Virus record (IMG/VR): IMGVR_UViG_3300012920_000205
Coordinates: 1 to 27,450 of that record
From: a virus
Strand: one strand, 5' to 3'
Length of the DNA: 27,450 nucleotides
This document shows, one piece after another, positions 13,618-22,386 of this stretch; the stretch's first letter is position 1; every line of letters begins with the position of its first letter. A program made the translations under genes and the position numbers. The notes under the pieces are model-generated. The model had not been told where the DNA came from, did not search any database, and saw only the letters and a list, made by a program, of their open reading frames with translations.

Positions 13618-15724
13618 CCTATCCGAACACGCAGTATCAAAAAGACAACCTTGGAGTCTACCACCTACATCATTTAACTACCCTGCCAATGGCTTTAAAG
13701 CTCCCGCAGATTATAAGAAGTGGGCTTGCACACGTGGCACGAAGTACTGTGCATTTTCTTTAGTTGAGGGCGAGATACCGACACAGAGGATCGGGGAAAA
13801 CAATGACCCGAAAAGAATTTTTGGAATCGTAGCCGACTTTGACACCAACCAACCCTACAGCGATCAAGAAATACAAGATTTTGTAGCGCGCTCTTTGAGC
13901 AGTGATCACCCTATGGCGTACTTCAGTCGCTCTTATCGAGGAGGCGTTCATGCCGTTTGGTTTTTTGAAGAACCTATTGCCTGTTTGGGGAAAACGAGTG
14001 CTAGTCAATTTTTGAAAGAAGCCAACAAAGCTCTAGGCTTAAAACAACTCATGCGTGGGTGGGACGAGAAGTGCGCAGAGCAACCCGAACAATATTATTT
14101 ATATGGACGTGATTGGCAGACGGTCAGCAGTCACACGATACCGACGGCAGTGTGCCATTCTTGGATGCACCGCGCTACCAACAGTAATACATTTAAAGAA
14201 TACGGAACAAAAGTACCTCTTGATTTAGTTTTTGAGGAAGTTGAAAAAAAGTTCCCCGATCACGGATGGGTCGGAGAGTTTGCGGAGGGAAGCCGAGGAT
14301 GTACCTTTTTCGATCCCCACGGCGGTCACCAATCTACCAATAGCGCGATTGTCCGTGAGACGGGTATGCAAGTTTTCAACATGGAAAAAGGCTTTTACTC
14401 GTGGGCAGAGATTTTGGGCACAAGCTTCATCAAAAAGTTTCAGACGACTAGGATTGGTGGTGCGGTGTCGGAGATATTTTACGACGGCAAGAACTACTTT
14501 GAGCGTCTTTCAAACGGAGAGTTTTTCGCACGGTCTCGCAAGGACGTGGAGATCGTCTTAAAGACCAAGCACAAGCTCGACGCCAAAACCCCAAGAGGTG
14601 CGACCTCTTCGGAGGTTGAGGATGCATACAACACCATTCTCACGGAGAAGCTCGTTCACGGCGCGCTACCCTTTGTTTACGACAAGCGGGTGATAGTGCC
14701 GTTTCAAGGTAAGCGGTACTTGAACACTTCAATAAGAAAAGTTTGTGAGCCTGCCGACGACCCTCAACCGTGGTGCGACAACTTTCCATTCATGGGCAGT
14801 TTGCTAGATGGAGTTTTCGGGAACGAACAACTTCCATATTGGTTAGCGTGGGCGTCTCGTTTTTATACCGCGTGCTATAAGGGTAACCCGAACCAAGGAC
14901 ACGCAGTGTTTTTGATTGGAGACACGGGAGTCGGTAAAACCATGATTAACGAAAATGTGTTGGATGTGCTATTCAACGGCATAGGTTCTTGTGGTAGGTT
15001 TCTGATGGGTGAAGATAACGGTTTCAACTCACATCTTTTTGACTATGGGTTGTGGACTTGCGACGACCGAGTTCCTGCAAGCGACCGCAAAAAGCATCAG
15101 CACTACACTTCGACAGTTAAAAGCATTGTGGCAAACGGTGTGTTCAATATCGAAGAGAAGTACATGAAGACAGGGCAGTTGATATGGAACGGAAGACTCT
15201 CTGTTACCGCCAACCACACCACTGAAGACATTCGCATGATTCCCGAATTGAACGTGTCCATGCGAGATAAGGTATTACTGTTCAAAGCTCAAAAACATTC
15301 GGTAGTTTTTGCAGATCGAAAAACCAACCGAGAGCAATGCGAGAAAGAAGCTCCGTTTCTAGCGCGCTATTTACTAGACTACCAACCGCCTCCCGAAATT
15401 AAGTTTGATCAACGGTTTGGATTTAAGAGCTATATCCATCGGGGACTAGAGGCGTTTGCGCTAGATAACGGGCCTCATGCATATGTGTTGGAGTTGATTG
15501 AGTTGTTCAACGACATGATGTTTTCCAAAAACGGAGTGCCCGAATGGAAGGGCAACAGTACCGAGATTTTAAAAGAACTTGGCTCGCTAGACGGTAGCAA
15601 TCAGTTCCTAAAAGGAGTGGACGCAGTACGGTTGGGTTTGTCGCTCACACACTACAACAACAAGGGAGTTGATTGGGTGGAGAAGCGTGGGCGTAATTGG
15701 GTTATTAAGAATCCGTATCTTTAA
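13592..15724 (+). CDS. Primase-helicase (AEP-like primase fused to P-loop helicase)
   Basis: This 710-aa protein starts at ATG 13592, with AGAGG upstream, and overlaps the kinase by 26 bases. N-terminal domain: IVADFD with D82-x-D84 and GGVHAVWFF with His120, the hDhD and sxH motifs of archaeo-eukaryotic primases. Middle domain (about 230-430) is less recognisable. C-terminal ATPase: Walker A GDTGVGKT (Lys449), probable Walker B LWTCDD, and a sensor-like LSVTANHT, as in VirE/SF3-type phage helicases. It primes and unwinds DNA at the fork. Its 3' end overlaps the convergent minus-strand HTH gene by 20 bases. Confidence 0.82.
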   Translation: MTEAYCLDNLSEHAVSKRQPWSLPPTSFNYPANGFKAPADYKKWACTRGTKYCAFSLVEGEIPTQRIGENNDPKRIFGIVADFDTNQPYSDQEIQDFVARSLSSDHPMAYFSRSYRGGVHAVWFFEEPIACLGKTSASQFLKEANKALGLKQLMRGWDEKCAEQPEQYYLYGRDWQTVSSHTIPTAVCHSWMHRATNSNTFKEYGTKVPLDLVFEEVEKKFPDHGWVGEFAEGSRGCTFFDPHGGHQSTNSAIVRETGMQVFNMEKGFYSWAEILGTSFIKKFQTTRIGGAVSEIFYDGKNYFERLSNGEFFARSRKDVEIVLKTKHKLDAKTPRGATSSEVEDAYNTILTEKLVHGALPFVYDKRVIVPFQGKRYLNTSIRKVCEPADDPQPWCDNFPFMGSLLDGVFGNEQLPYWLAWASRFYTACYKGNPNQGHAVFLIGDTGVGKTMINENVLDVLFNGIGSCGRFLMGEDNGFNSHLFDYGLWTCDDRVPASDRKKHQHYTSTVKSIVANGVFNIEEKYMKTGQLIWNGRLSVTANHTTEDIRMIPELNVSMRDKVLLFKAQKHSVVFADRKTNREQCEKEAPFLARYLLDYQPPPEIKFDQRFGFKSYIHRGLEAFALDNGPHAYVLELIELFNDMMFSKNGVPEWKGNSTEILKELGSLDGSNQFLKGVDAVRLGLSLTHYNNKGVDWVEKRGRNWVIKNPYL

Positions 15725-16028
15725 ACGGTCTGCCTGCTTTGCCCTTACTGTTAAACAGTCCCCGACGCCTAAGTCTTTTGCGTATTGATTCTACGCTGAC
15801 ACCCACCATCAAGGCTATGAATTCGGGCTTCCGTTTCTTTATTAGGTATTGCGCTACAACCCAATTTTCACAGCAAGAAAGTCGCTGCGAGATTCTTTTT
15901 TGACACGGCCCGTACCAATAATTTGGATAGCTTTTGGGAACTTCGGAAACATTGGAAGGTTGTGGCGTATTCAATAAAGCGCGAACACGACCCGCAGATA
16001 ACCCGATTTTCTTCAGAACTTCCGACAT
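15705..16028 (-). CDS. HTH DNA-binding protein, possible lysogeny regulator
   Basis: This 107-aa basic protein reads leftward. Its C-terminal half has EFIALMVGVSVESIRKRLRR, a helix-turn-helix, followed by GKAGRPFKD, an AT-hook-like GRP tail. The N-terminus (EVLKKIGLSAGRVRALLNTP) could be a second HTH-like repeat. It is one of two minus-strand genes flanked by rightward replication genes and the integrase, a usual place for a lysogeny switch. It overlaps the upstream minus-strand gene by 16 bases. Confidence 0.6.
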   Translation of the reverse strand: MSEVLKKIGLSAGRVRALLNTPQPSNVSEVPKSYPNYWYGPCQKRISQRLSCCENWVVAQYLIKKRKPEFIALMVGVSVESIRKRLRRRGLFNSKGKAGRPFKDTDS

Positions 16029-16267
16029 TGCTCTATTATTGGAGGCACGTATGTTTCAGCGGTTACCTTTGGCTTTTTCTTCGTCAGATCAAACTTTAGA
16101 TGAACCACAAGATCGCTACTGTATCCGTTTTCCAAAGCTTTTTCCCTAATTTTGGGCATCATGTTGCTGACGGCATTATTACATAAATCGCTACACTCTG
16201 ATAATATCTCGTCTTCGCACGCTTGTTGTTCTGCAAGCCACAATTTTTCAGCCGTTTCTTTTGACAT
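16013..16267 (-). CDS. Small helical hypothetical protein
   Basis: This 84-aa protein begins MSKETAEKLWLAEQQACEDE. It has a long amphipathic helix with several Cys (C17, C25, C29) and a C-terminal beta-like VVHLKFDLTKKKPKVTAE. No family is recognised. It is the first gene of a two-gene leftward unit divergent from the integrase, with 40 bases between the two start codons. Its position suggests lysogeny control or an accessory to the HTH protein. Confidence 0.55.
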   Translation of the reverse strand: MSKETAEKLWLAEQQACEDEILSECSDLCNNAVSNMMPKIREKALENGYSSDLVVHLKFDLTKKKPKVTAETYVPPIIEQCRKF

Positions 16268-16307
16268 TTGACAAGCTTACTATTATGTGTTACATATTAT
16301 ATACAAC
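16268..16307. promoter_or_regulatory. Divergent promoter region between the leftward pair and the integrase
   Basis: Rightward: TTGACA (16268-16273), a 17-bp spacer and TACATA (16291-16296) with TATTAT just beyond. Leftward: the complement of 16295-16302 contains TATAAT, with a TTGAGG about 15 bp upstream inside the integrase 5' end. The two would overlap, a common arrangement for mutually exclusive lytic/lysogenic expression. Confidence 0.5.
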
Positions 16308-17483
16308 ATGAAAACACCTCAAAAAAAATCTGTTACTTTACGAACACGTAAAGGCACTCTTATATATAAAACACCCACGGGTTATAGATATAAGGTAATA
16401 CGTGCAGGACGGCAACATTATTTTCCACTAGGCATTGACGTAGAGCGTGCTAAGAAACGTGCCGACGACATACGAGATCATTTGGCTATCCATTCCGTAG
16501 ATGAAGTTCGGGCGAAATTTCATCCAAAACACATCAGCAAAGTTTCCGCAAAAAACGAAACTGTGGAGAACTTACTTATAGCGCACGAGGCTATTGCAAG
16601 CTCGTTGGGCATCCGAAAGCGGACTGCCAAAGATTATCGACGAGGGCTTCTTTTCGTGATTCGTGAGGCGTTTGACATAAGCAAAGCGCAAGCTCTTAAA
16701 CTAAATGTGTCCGCTCTGAATGAATCTTTAGTGTGGAAGGCGAAGCAAAATTATTTAAACAAGCGAAACATTTTTGACAACGCTTGTAAGCGAACTTTTA
16801 ACAGTCATTTACGAAATGCGCAGTCTGTGTTCACGAAAGACGCAATCAGCGCCTACAAAGGATACGAACCTACTTGGGATTTTTCTGCGGTTCGGGAGGC
16901 TTTTCAAAAAGCCGATCAATTTAAGCGTGTTAAGAAAAAGTGGAAATGTCCCTCAGAAGGCATGATAAACAACATTCATTGGAACTTGGAGAATGTGGCA
17001 GGCGGAGAGTTGTACACTATATTAGCTTTGGCTTTTTATGGCGGTTTGCGGTGCTCTGAAATTTCGGCAATGCAATGGTCATGGTGCAGTGACACGTCAC
17101 CGTCCTCGCCCGACGATGTGAAAATAGACGTAATAAGCGCAGGCAATTTTAATGCTAAAGGCAGGCAAGGTTACACGATTATGAAACGCACCCAATGGCA
17201 ACGAATCCTAGATCGCAAAACTGCTTTTGGCACGTGCCTCGTGCGCTACAACAGTCCTAGAGTCATCAGCCAAAAAGCTTCTGAGTTTTTGAGAAAAACC
17301 TGTAATTTAAATGTGCAAAAACCTTTACACGAACTTCGCAAGATTTGCGGAGCTTATTTCGCCTCCGTACATGGACTTTATGGGGCTCAACTTTACCTTC
17401 GACACGAAGACCCTAAAACAACCTTTGACCATTACAGTGGAGTTATTTTATCCGACACGTGCTTGACATTGTGGGACAATTAA
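16308..17483 (+). CDS. int: Tyrosine-type integrase
   Basis: ATG 16308 gives 391 aa; an upstream GTG in frame would run into the promoter. There is a basic N-terminal arm-binding-like domain (about 1-80, RTRKGTLIYKTPTGYRYKV) and a core-binding region (about 90-200). The catalytic domain has Arg248 in GGLRCSEI, Lys284, His341-x-x-Arg344 in HELRK, His366 in LRHED and Tyr376 in DHYSG. All six tyrosine-recombinase residues are in place, so the enzyme should be active. It integrates or excises the phage genome. The attP site cannot be identified from this window. Confidence 0.9.
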   Translation: MKTPQKKSVTLRTRKGTLIYKTPTGYRYKVIRAGRQHYFPLGIDVERAKKRADDIRDHLAIHSVDEVRAKFHPKHISKVSAKNETVENLLIAHEAIASSLGIRKRTAKDYRRGLLFVIREAFDISKAQALKLNVSALNESLVWKAKQNYLNKRNIFDNACKRTFNSHLRNAQSVFTKDAISAYKGYEPTWDFSAVREAFQKADQFKRVKKKWKCPSEGMINNIHWNLENVAGGELYTILALAFYGGLRCSEISAMQWSWCSDTSPSSPDDVKIDVISAGNFNAKGRQGYTIMKRTQWQRILDRKTAFGTCLVRYNSPRVISQKASEFLRKTCNLNVQKPLHELRKICGAYFASVHGLYGAQLYLRHEDPKTTFDHYSGVILSDTCLTLWDN

Positions 17484-17489
17484 TATACA
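17463..17489 (+). promoter_or_regulatory. Possible promoter in the integrase 3' end
   Basis: A consensus TTGACA (17463-17468) is followed at 15 bp by TATACA (17484-17489), a slightly short spacer. It lies just before the gene at 17500, which could therefore be expressed independently of the integrase. Confidence 0.3.
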
Positions 17490-17499
17490 AGATATATAC

Positions 17500-18078
17500 A
17501 TGAACATTTTCTACACTGACCCCGATCCATTAATTTGCGCCCAAAACCTGTGCGACAAACACGTGGTCAAGATGCCTTTAGAAACTGCTCAAATGCTTTC
17601 TACTGCGTGGCGTTACTACGCTGATCCAAACTTAGTAGACACAAAACTTTGGTGCGACCAACGAGGTTTTTATAAAACCGCAATGGTCAACCACCCTAGC
17701 ACCAAGTGGGCACGCACTTCCTGTGCTAACTACAAGTGGCTTTTTAAACATTTTGTAGCCCTGTGCGTAGAATATCAGTACAGATACCGCAAAGTACACA
17801 AGTCTTTTGAGCTTGTTGAGCACCTACAATACATACCGCATCTCCTACGAACTACTTGGGACAACCCGCCTGCTGATTTAACACCGCCACCCCTGTGTAT
17901 GCCCGACAAGTATAAAGGTAAAAGTGCAGTTCTTTCTTATCGTGATTACATATTCGGTGAAAAAAAATCTTTTGCCAAGTGGGACTACCGCCCACCTCCT
18001 GCGTGGTTTATCAAGCGAGTCCGCTCTTACAAACCGAATCCGTATTACAACAGTAAGGCGAACTGCTTACGCTTGTAG
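17500..18078 (+). CDS. Pyrimidine-dimer DNA glycosylase-like protein
   Basis: This 192-aa protein begins MNIFYTDPDPLICAQNLCDK, then HVVKMPLETAQMLSTAWRYY, and has a NHPSTKWARTSCANYKWLF segment and YRYRKVHKS. These are the conserved blocks of a phage and bacterial family related to T4 endonuclease V (Pyr_excise type), which starts repair of UV pyrimidine dimers. The family match is by memory of the motif pattern. It may protect phage DNA in sunlit water. Its 3' end overlaps the convergent methyltransferase gene by 34 bases. Confidence 0.7.
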   Translation: MNIFYTDPDPLICAQNLCDKHVVKMPLETAQMLSTAWRYYADPNLVDTKLWCDQRGFYKTAMVNHPSTKWARTSCANYKWLFKHFVALCVEYQYRYRKVHKSFELVEHLQYIPHLLRTTWDNPPADLTPPPLCMPDKYKGKSAVLSYRDYIFGEKKSFAKWDYRPPPAWFIKRVRSYKPNPYYNSKANCLRL

Positions 18079-18548
18079 ACTTTTAATTCTACCCCATGCT
18101 TTTCTGCAAACTCATCTATAGCGGGTTTAGGCCCTCTTTTGCAGTTTTCGTCAGTCCAACCATAGTCGTCGCCTGTTAAGTAACCGCCCTTTTTAACAAA
18201 GGGGGCTAGGTGCTCTAAATCTTTTTTGACGGCTTCGTAGCTATGATCTCCGTCTAGATATAGCCAATCGAAAAAACCTTCTTTAAAACTAACCTCTGTT
18301 GAGTACGCTCGGTGAATGGTGACTTCTTCTCGGTCTTTAAAATCTTTTTGCACTTGCCGATAGATTGCATCCATTTTCTCTTGGGCAACAGAGTACAATC
18401 GATTTTTGTAGTCTTGATGAACCCACGGGTCGATTAGATGTAGCGCGCTAGGCTTGCGGTTAAGGATGGCTTTCGCAAAAGCGCCTTTCCAAACACCAAC
18501 TTCTGCACAAACAAAACCTTCTTTGATTAAGCTAAGAGGTTTCCTCAT
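18045..18548 (-). CDS. Class I SAM-dependent methyltransferase
   Basis: I chose the ATG at 18546-18548, which overlaps the upstream stop (ATGA); the 217-aa frame from 18698 shadows the previous gene. The 167-aa protein has motif I VCAEVGVWKGAFA, the acidic LHLIDPW after strand 2, and DWLYLDGDHSYEAVKKDLE followed by KKGGYLTGDDYG. That is the Methyltransf_24 family, often sugar or small-molecule O-methyltransferases. As the last gene of an operon with glycosyl- and sulfotransferases, it probably methylates the same glycan; that is an inference. Confidence 0.8.
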   Translation of the reverse strand: MRKPLSLIKEGFVCAEVGVWKGAFAKAILNRKPSALHLIDPWVHQDYKNRLYSVAQEKMDAIYRQVQKDFKDREEVTIHRAYSTEVSFKEGFFDWLYLDGDHSYEAVKKDLEHLAPFVKKGGYLTGDDYGWTDENCKRGPKPAIDEFAEKHGVELKVYKRKQFALLL

Positions 18549-20380
18549 AAAGTGTTTTGTAAAATGTAGCCGATCTCTACATCTTTCAACAACCAAGAAG
18601 CATTGATCTGCGAGATTATGTAAATACGAAGCTTTAACTGCTTGCCCCTCATGTTGACGAACACTTTGACTTCGTCGTCTAAAATCTCGCCCAACCATCT
18701 ACCTGTTTCAAGACCGTCTTCGGTTTGAGCGTAGACTCCTAGATATCCTAAAGAACCTGTTTTGAATTTCAAGAAGACTTCCATGAAGTTTTTCATAGAT
18801 TCGGGAGCTCCCATGTCTTCGTAAGCGGTTTCAATCACGCTCAAGGTTGATTGCGAAAACTTTGTGTAGTCGTTTAAGTTTGCAGGCAGGGCAGTTTCTT
18901 CGGGTCTACTGAAAGCGCCTGCGTAGTTCATTGGGCTGACCGTACCCTCGCCTTCGTAAAAAAGGTTTAACTGATCGGAACTGACGCCTCCTAGTTGAAT
19001 GAACCCTTGGCGCGCTTGGAGAGGCACATTGTTATTGTTCGCAAGAACCTGTACGGATTGCGGTGCATTGGAGTATTTTAAATAAACGTTTGGGCGTTGC
19101 GCTAGGGGAGCGGATGGGAACGGCGAATTGAAAGATGCCGTTTCTCTCAAGTCAGACAAATCAGTGCTCCAAAAGTTCCCGTCTTGGTCGATGCCCAATA
19201 GCGCGCTAGTATCCTCCATTTTGGTCACAGCTTGAAACCTCGGATATAAATTAGGCCCGCTCAGTGCAAAAGTTTCACCGTTGTACAAGAACATGGGATA
19301 TCCTTTTTCAATCCCCGTTGACAGGTGCGGGACGCACGCTCCAAAGAATTCCGCGCTAGGCTCATAGGTTGTGAATGACCCCGTCAAATCCACATCCAAG
19401 TATCTGTTCCAAGCGTTGACGGCTTTCCACGAAATGATTTCGCCCACACGCCCTTCAGTCATGTGATCTTGTCCCGCTCGCGCTGCTTCATCCTTGTATA
19501 TCTGTCCGTCAGTTCCGAAATAGAAAGGACGAACTCCCATGTTTGCACTAGCGCTATTTGGATTCAAAGCACCGCTGAACGTGGGGCTCGCGGTTTGGCG
19601 GACGCGGTAGCCTGTACCCGCTTGATTCTTTTCCGTTCGATACAGTAGCGCAACTCCTTTGTCAGTGTGTACGACCACATAGTTTCTGTATGTTGATAGT
19701 GCCGTGATTCGTGTGGCTTCAGACATGATTATTGAAACGGTACTCAACACTCCACTAAAGATACCTTGGATAGCGTCCTCTACATCGGGATTAGCGATGG
19801 TGGCAGGCTCGGAAACATAGACATCCATCGGGTTATCCTTGTTTCCCGTGGCATAAATAGCTTTGTCAGGCCCGACTACAAAACTAGTGCAGGCGGGAAA
19901 AACCTCAAAGGCCTGGGCATAAAGTTTGTCGGGCTGTTGTTGTAGCGCGCTAAAACCGTAATTCGTCGCTGCGCCGAATCTTTGGTTAGGGTTCACCCCG
20001 TCCCCCAAAAACAGTTCACTCCCGACCTTGCTAATGAACGAGCCGTTTAAGGCGTCCACTGCCACGTCTACGCTTGCGTTGGTTGCGGGTGTTTTTTCAA
20101 CGCTAGTCGTATCGGAAATCCACGACATACCGTTAACTACGTTTGTAGCGGTGTCTTTACTGATTACCACTCTGTGTCCATTATCGTCCAACAATGTTAT
20201 CAAGCCGTTTGTAGGTAGCGTCACGCCTGTGTAAACACGCTTCCACAGGGGAGCGTTCCTCACGCAACCTTTAGGGTACGGCACTGCGTTTTCGCACAGT
20301 GTCAGCGAGCCCCTGTCTTGGTCAGTTTCTTCGGCTTGGTTTTGTATTCCGCTAAAATTTTTAACTCTAAAGTATCTCAT
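18545..20380 (-). CDS. Probable virion structural protein
   Basis: This 611-aa protein begins MRYFRVKNFSGIQNQAEETD, with LCENAVPYPKGCVRNAPLWK following. An NFSGI-type start followed by a listing of ENA/residues and then repeated beta strands (YRNYVVVHTDKGVALLYR, FYFGTDGQIYKDE, LLGIDQDGNFW) is what tail-tip or head-tail stabilisation proteins with a beta-propeller show. Gly/Asn/Ser-rich composition and the length fit. I cannot name the exact protein. SD AGAG precedes the start, which overlaps the glycosyltransferase end by 14 bases. Confidence 0.55.
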   Translation of the reverse strand: MRYFRVKNFSGIQNQAEETDQDRGSLTLCENAVPYPKGCVRNAPLWKRVYTGVTLPTNGLITLLDDNGHRVVISKDTATNVVNGMSWISDTTSVEKTPATNASVDVAVDALNGSFISKVGSELFLGDGVNPNQRFGAATNYGFSALQQQPDKLYAQAFEVFPACTSFVVGPDKAIYATGNKDNPMDVYVSEPATIANPDVEDAIQGIFSGVLSTVSIIMSEATRITALSTYRNYVVVHTDKGVALLYRTEKNQAGTGYRVRQTASPTFSGALNPNSASANMGVRPFYFGTDGQIYKDEAARAGQDHMTEGRVGEIISWKAVNAWNRYLDVDLTGSFTTYEPSAEFFGACVPHLSTGIEKGYPMFLYNGETFALSGPNLYPRFQAVTKMEDTSALLGIDQDGNFWSTDLSDLRETASFNSPFPSAPLAQRPNVYLKYSNAPQSVQVLANNNNVPLQARQGFIQLGGVSSDQLNLFYEGEGTVSPMNYAGAFSRPEETALPANLNDYTKFSQSTLSVIETAYEDMGAPESMKNFMEVFLKFKTGSLGYLGVYAQTEDGLETGRWLGEILDDEVKVFVNMRGKQLKLRIYIISQINASWLLKDVEIGYILQNTL

Positions 20381-21032
20381 TGTAGTTACTCTCTATGTCT
20401 TTGGTTAAGTATTTAAAATTAACATCTACTGATATTGTCGTACTGCAAACCGCGCATAGCGTTTTCCAAGCCCCTTGATCGTCGAACTTATCTTTCGCGC
20501 GCGTCAGCGTCGCGCGCAGCGCGTGCAGTCTAATTATAATATCACAGTACTCGTCAAAACGGTCTGTCCGCGCTACAAACAGTCCTGCACAAGGCCCGTC
20601 ATGCCCCAATATGTTTTTCATTTTTCCCCTAAACCATTTATATCTTGGAAATCCAAAGTTCGATCGTTGAAAAACTATATCGTTTTCTCCAAGTATTTTT
20701 TCACACATACTAGGTTTCGGCGCTTGCCATAAAAAACCGTCGTCGGAGTCTACATATATAAAGTGCTTATGCCCATCTGCTTTAAAACGCGCACACTGCT
20801 CTTTTGCGGAAAGTATTTTTTCAAACCACGACCATTTTGTGCGCCTGTCGCAAACAAAAAGGGGCTCACCATTTCCGATTATTTTTTCTAAAAGAGTTAT
20901 GGGGTAGTTTGTTGTGGTCAGCACAGGCACTTCAAATGGTTCTGAAGGAGCACGCACCTTACCCGAAATAACTGCTCTTTTTAAGTGTCTCTTACAAGCA
21001 GACTTGGTGTTATGATTTACAAGCTTTTCCAT
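20367..21032 (-). CDS. Putative GT-A-type glycosyltransferase
   Basis: This 221-aa protein has FEVPVLTTTNYPITLLEKI at the N-terminus. HKHFIYVDSDDGFLWQAP follows in the middle: hydrophobic strand plus DSDD, like the DxD metal/nucleotide-sugar site of GT-A enzymes. FGFPRYKWFRG and GPCAGLFVARTDRFDEY further resemble acceptor-site loops in sugar transferases. The assignment is structural guesswork from motifs and from the adjacent Stealth and sulfotransferase genes. It overlaps the upstream gene by 16 bases. Confidence 0.5.
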   Translation of the reverse strand: MEKLVNHNTKSACKRHLKRAVISGKVRAPSEPFEVPVLTTTNYPITLLEKIIGNGEPLFVCDRRTKWSWFEKILSAKEQCARFKADGHKHFIYVDSDDGFLWQAPKPSMCEKILGENDIVFQRSNFGFPRYKWFRGKMKNILGHDGPCAGLFVARTDRFDEYCDIIIRLHALRATLTRAKDKFDDQGAWKTLCAVCSTTISVDVNFKYLTKDIESNYNEIL

Positions 21033-21658
21033 AGCGCTAGGTCTTGAGCGTACACTTTGTTTATGACTTCGCGCGCTTCGCTAGTTACCTCTGTTTTAGG
21101 TTTGTTGATCGTTATGTTGGTTGGAGCTAGAACTAGTGAGATATTAACCATCTCTTCTAAATAACTAGTTATAGTTTTGTTCATATCTTCATATTTGAAG
21201 AGCTTTAGATACGGATATAGCTCCCACTTCTTCTCTTTTTTACGCTTTTTTCTAGTCCGTAACCAAAAACACTGCGGTTTGAGGTGAACTTGACTCATGT
21301 AAACATTTTGCAAACCCCTTAACACGAAGTCTTCAAAATCTTCATAGTCCCCTAACACGCGAGTCGCGTCGCGTGCATCTTTTGACGTGTGTCGTTGCCC
21401 ACCATTTTTAAGATACCAATACGCTGAAATTAGTCGCTCGGTCGGCTCTCTTATGACTGCGTGGACGGTGGGATCAGTGTTTAGGTGCATTCGCCCCACT
21501 CTCTCCAACAATGTTTTTTTACTAGCCCCCCTGTGTACGAGAATTTTTACATTCCGTATGTGCCTCTTTAACGCCCTACGAACCGATATCCCTCCTGTTT
21601 TGGGAATGTGTACAAACACCATAGGCTCTGCAAGCGATATGGGGACATGGAAACTCAT
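21017..21658 (-). CDS. Sulfotransferase
   Basis: This 213-aa protein has the PAPS 5'-phosphosulfate loop FVHIPKTGGISVRRAL (about 15-30) and the 3'-phosphate motif VIREPTERLISAYWY (about 67-81), diagnostic of the Sulfotransfer_2 family, whose members often sulfate carbohydrates. It moves sulfate from PAPS to an acceptor, probably the glycan made by the neighbouring transferases. A lysine/arginine run (RTRKKRKKEKKWE) lies near residue 135. The start is at an ATGA overlap with the Stealth-like gene. Confidence 0.85.
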   Translation of the reverse strand: MSFHVPISLAEPMVFVHIPKTGGISVRRALKRHIRNVKILVHRGASKKTLLERVGRMHLNTDPTVHAVIREPTERLISAYWYLKNGGQRHTSKDARDATRVLGDYEDFEDFVLRGLQNVYMSQVHLKPQCFWLRTRKKRKKEKKWELYPYLKLFKYEDMNKTITSYLEEMVNISLVLAPTNITINKPKTEVTSEAREVINKVYAQDLALWKSL

Positions 21659-22386
21659 TGCTCAAATCTTGATTTTTTTGGAAATAGGGACTCTACCGCT
21701 TGTTTCATCTCATCGGAGAAACTGTTGTCGTTAAAATTTAAGTACCGACTTTCAGATAGCCTTTTCTTCATCGACTCGACGGTGGGTTGTTTTCCATAAA
21801 AACCCGCCCGCACTTTGCCGTCATTTATGTGCGCTATTTCGGGCGTGTCCACTGTGTTAAAATACAGTGAAAACACGCAGTAACCGATGTCGTGACCGTA
21901 GTCAAAATTTAAGTATGTCCATAGCTTAGACTTTTCTAGCACATACGGAATGTGTCCTTCGTAGTCTCGTTGAGGATGTCCGTTCTTTTTTAACACCTCC
22001 TTAGTTCGCCAAAGGCGCTGCGCCCATTTGTTGTTGGCGAAGTCCTTCTTTTCCATGTTCTTCATGTCCTTGTTGTAGTACGGCTTTATATCACTGTCCC
22101 ACGTAGGCTGAAGAAAGAAGTGGTCGTCGCTCATCATAATGAACTTTTCAGTCAAAGCAGGCTCATACCCCAATCTAACTATTTTGGCTATTAAGTTAGC
22201 GTCTTTGTTTCGTTTGTACGGGTCGCCTTGCTTGATGTGCGTAATAGCTTTAGTCCAAGGAGGGTTGTGCCCGATAATCCACACTCTTTCCAAATTACGG
22301 TAGTGTGTTTCGAGGGATCGTAAACTATAGCGCAGTTCCCAATCGTTTAGAGTGGACTCGGACGAAACCATATAAACTGCATCCAT
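21655..22386 (-). CDS. Stealth-type sugar-phosphate/glycosyl transferase
   Basis: This 243-aa protein has WELRYSLRSLETHYRNLERV followed by WIIGHNPPW at the N-terminus and KFIMMSDDHFFLQP in the middle. These match conserved regions 1-2 of the Stealth family (hexose-1-phosphate transferases of capsule synthesis and the GlcNAc-phosphotransferase of lysosomal targeting). The acidic DDHF is the probable catalytic/metal site. Its acceptor is likely a glycan or protein decorated by the nearby sulfotransferases. It is translationally coupled to the CxxC gene by TAATG. Confidence 0.75.
   Translation of the reverse strand: MDAVYMVSSESTLNDWELRYSLRSLETHYRNLERVWIIGHNPPWTKAITHIKQGDPYKRNKDANLIAKIVRLGYEPALTEKFIMMSDDHFFLQPTWDSDIKPYYNKDMKNMEKKDFANNKWAQRLWRTKEVLKKNGHPQRDYEGHIPYVLEKSKLWTYLNFDYGHDIGYCVFSLYFNTVDTPEIAHINDGKVRAGFYGKQPTVESMKKRLSESRYLNFNDNSFSDEMKQAVESLFPKKSRFEQ

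Larger units (their letters stand above)
312..19952. repeat. Dispersed palindrome TAGCGCGCTA and its half-site TAGCGC/GCGCTA
   Basis: The perfect 10-bp palindrome occurs at 312-321, 15360-15369, 18441-18450, 19199-19208 and 19943-19952. The hexamer TAGCGC or GCGCTA occurs roughly 70 times by eye across the whole window, for example near 298, 973, 1771, 3150 (two in tandem), 7450 (two), 11578 (two), 12538, 14175, 15460, 16578, 17245, 21030, 23728, 24605 (two), 25511 and 26379. Random expectation for both orientations is about 13. Copies lie in genes on both strands and in intergenic DNA. Confidence 0.75.

Noticed and set aside
16268-17499. attP site beside the integrase
   Set aside because: No direct core repeat can be defined without the host sequence, and the flanking gaps are only 40 and 16 bp.
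18549-18698. N-terminal extension of the methyltransferase frame to 217 aa
   Set aside because: It overlaps the large structural gene in another frame and adds no fold-like sequence; ATG 18548 gives a standard-size enzyme.
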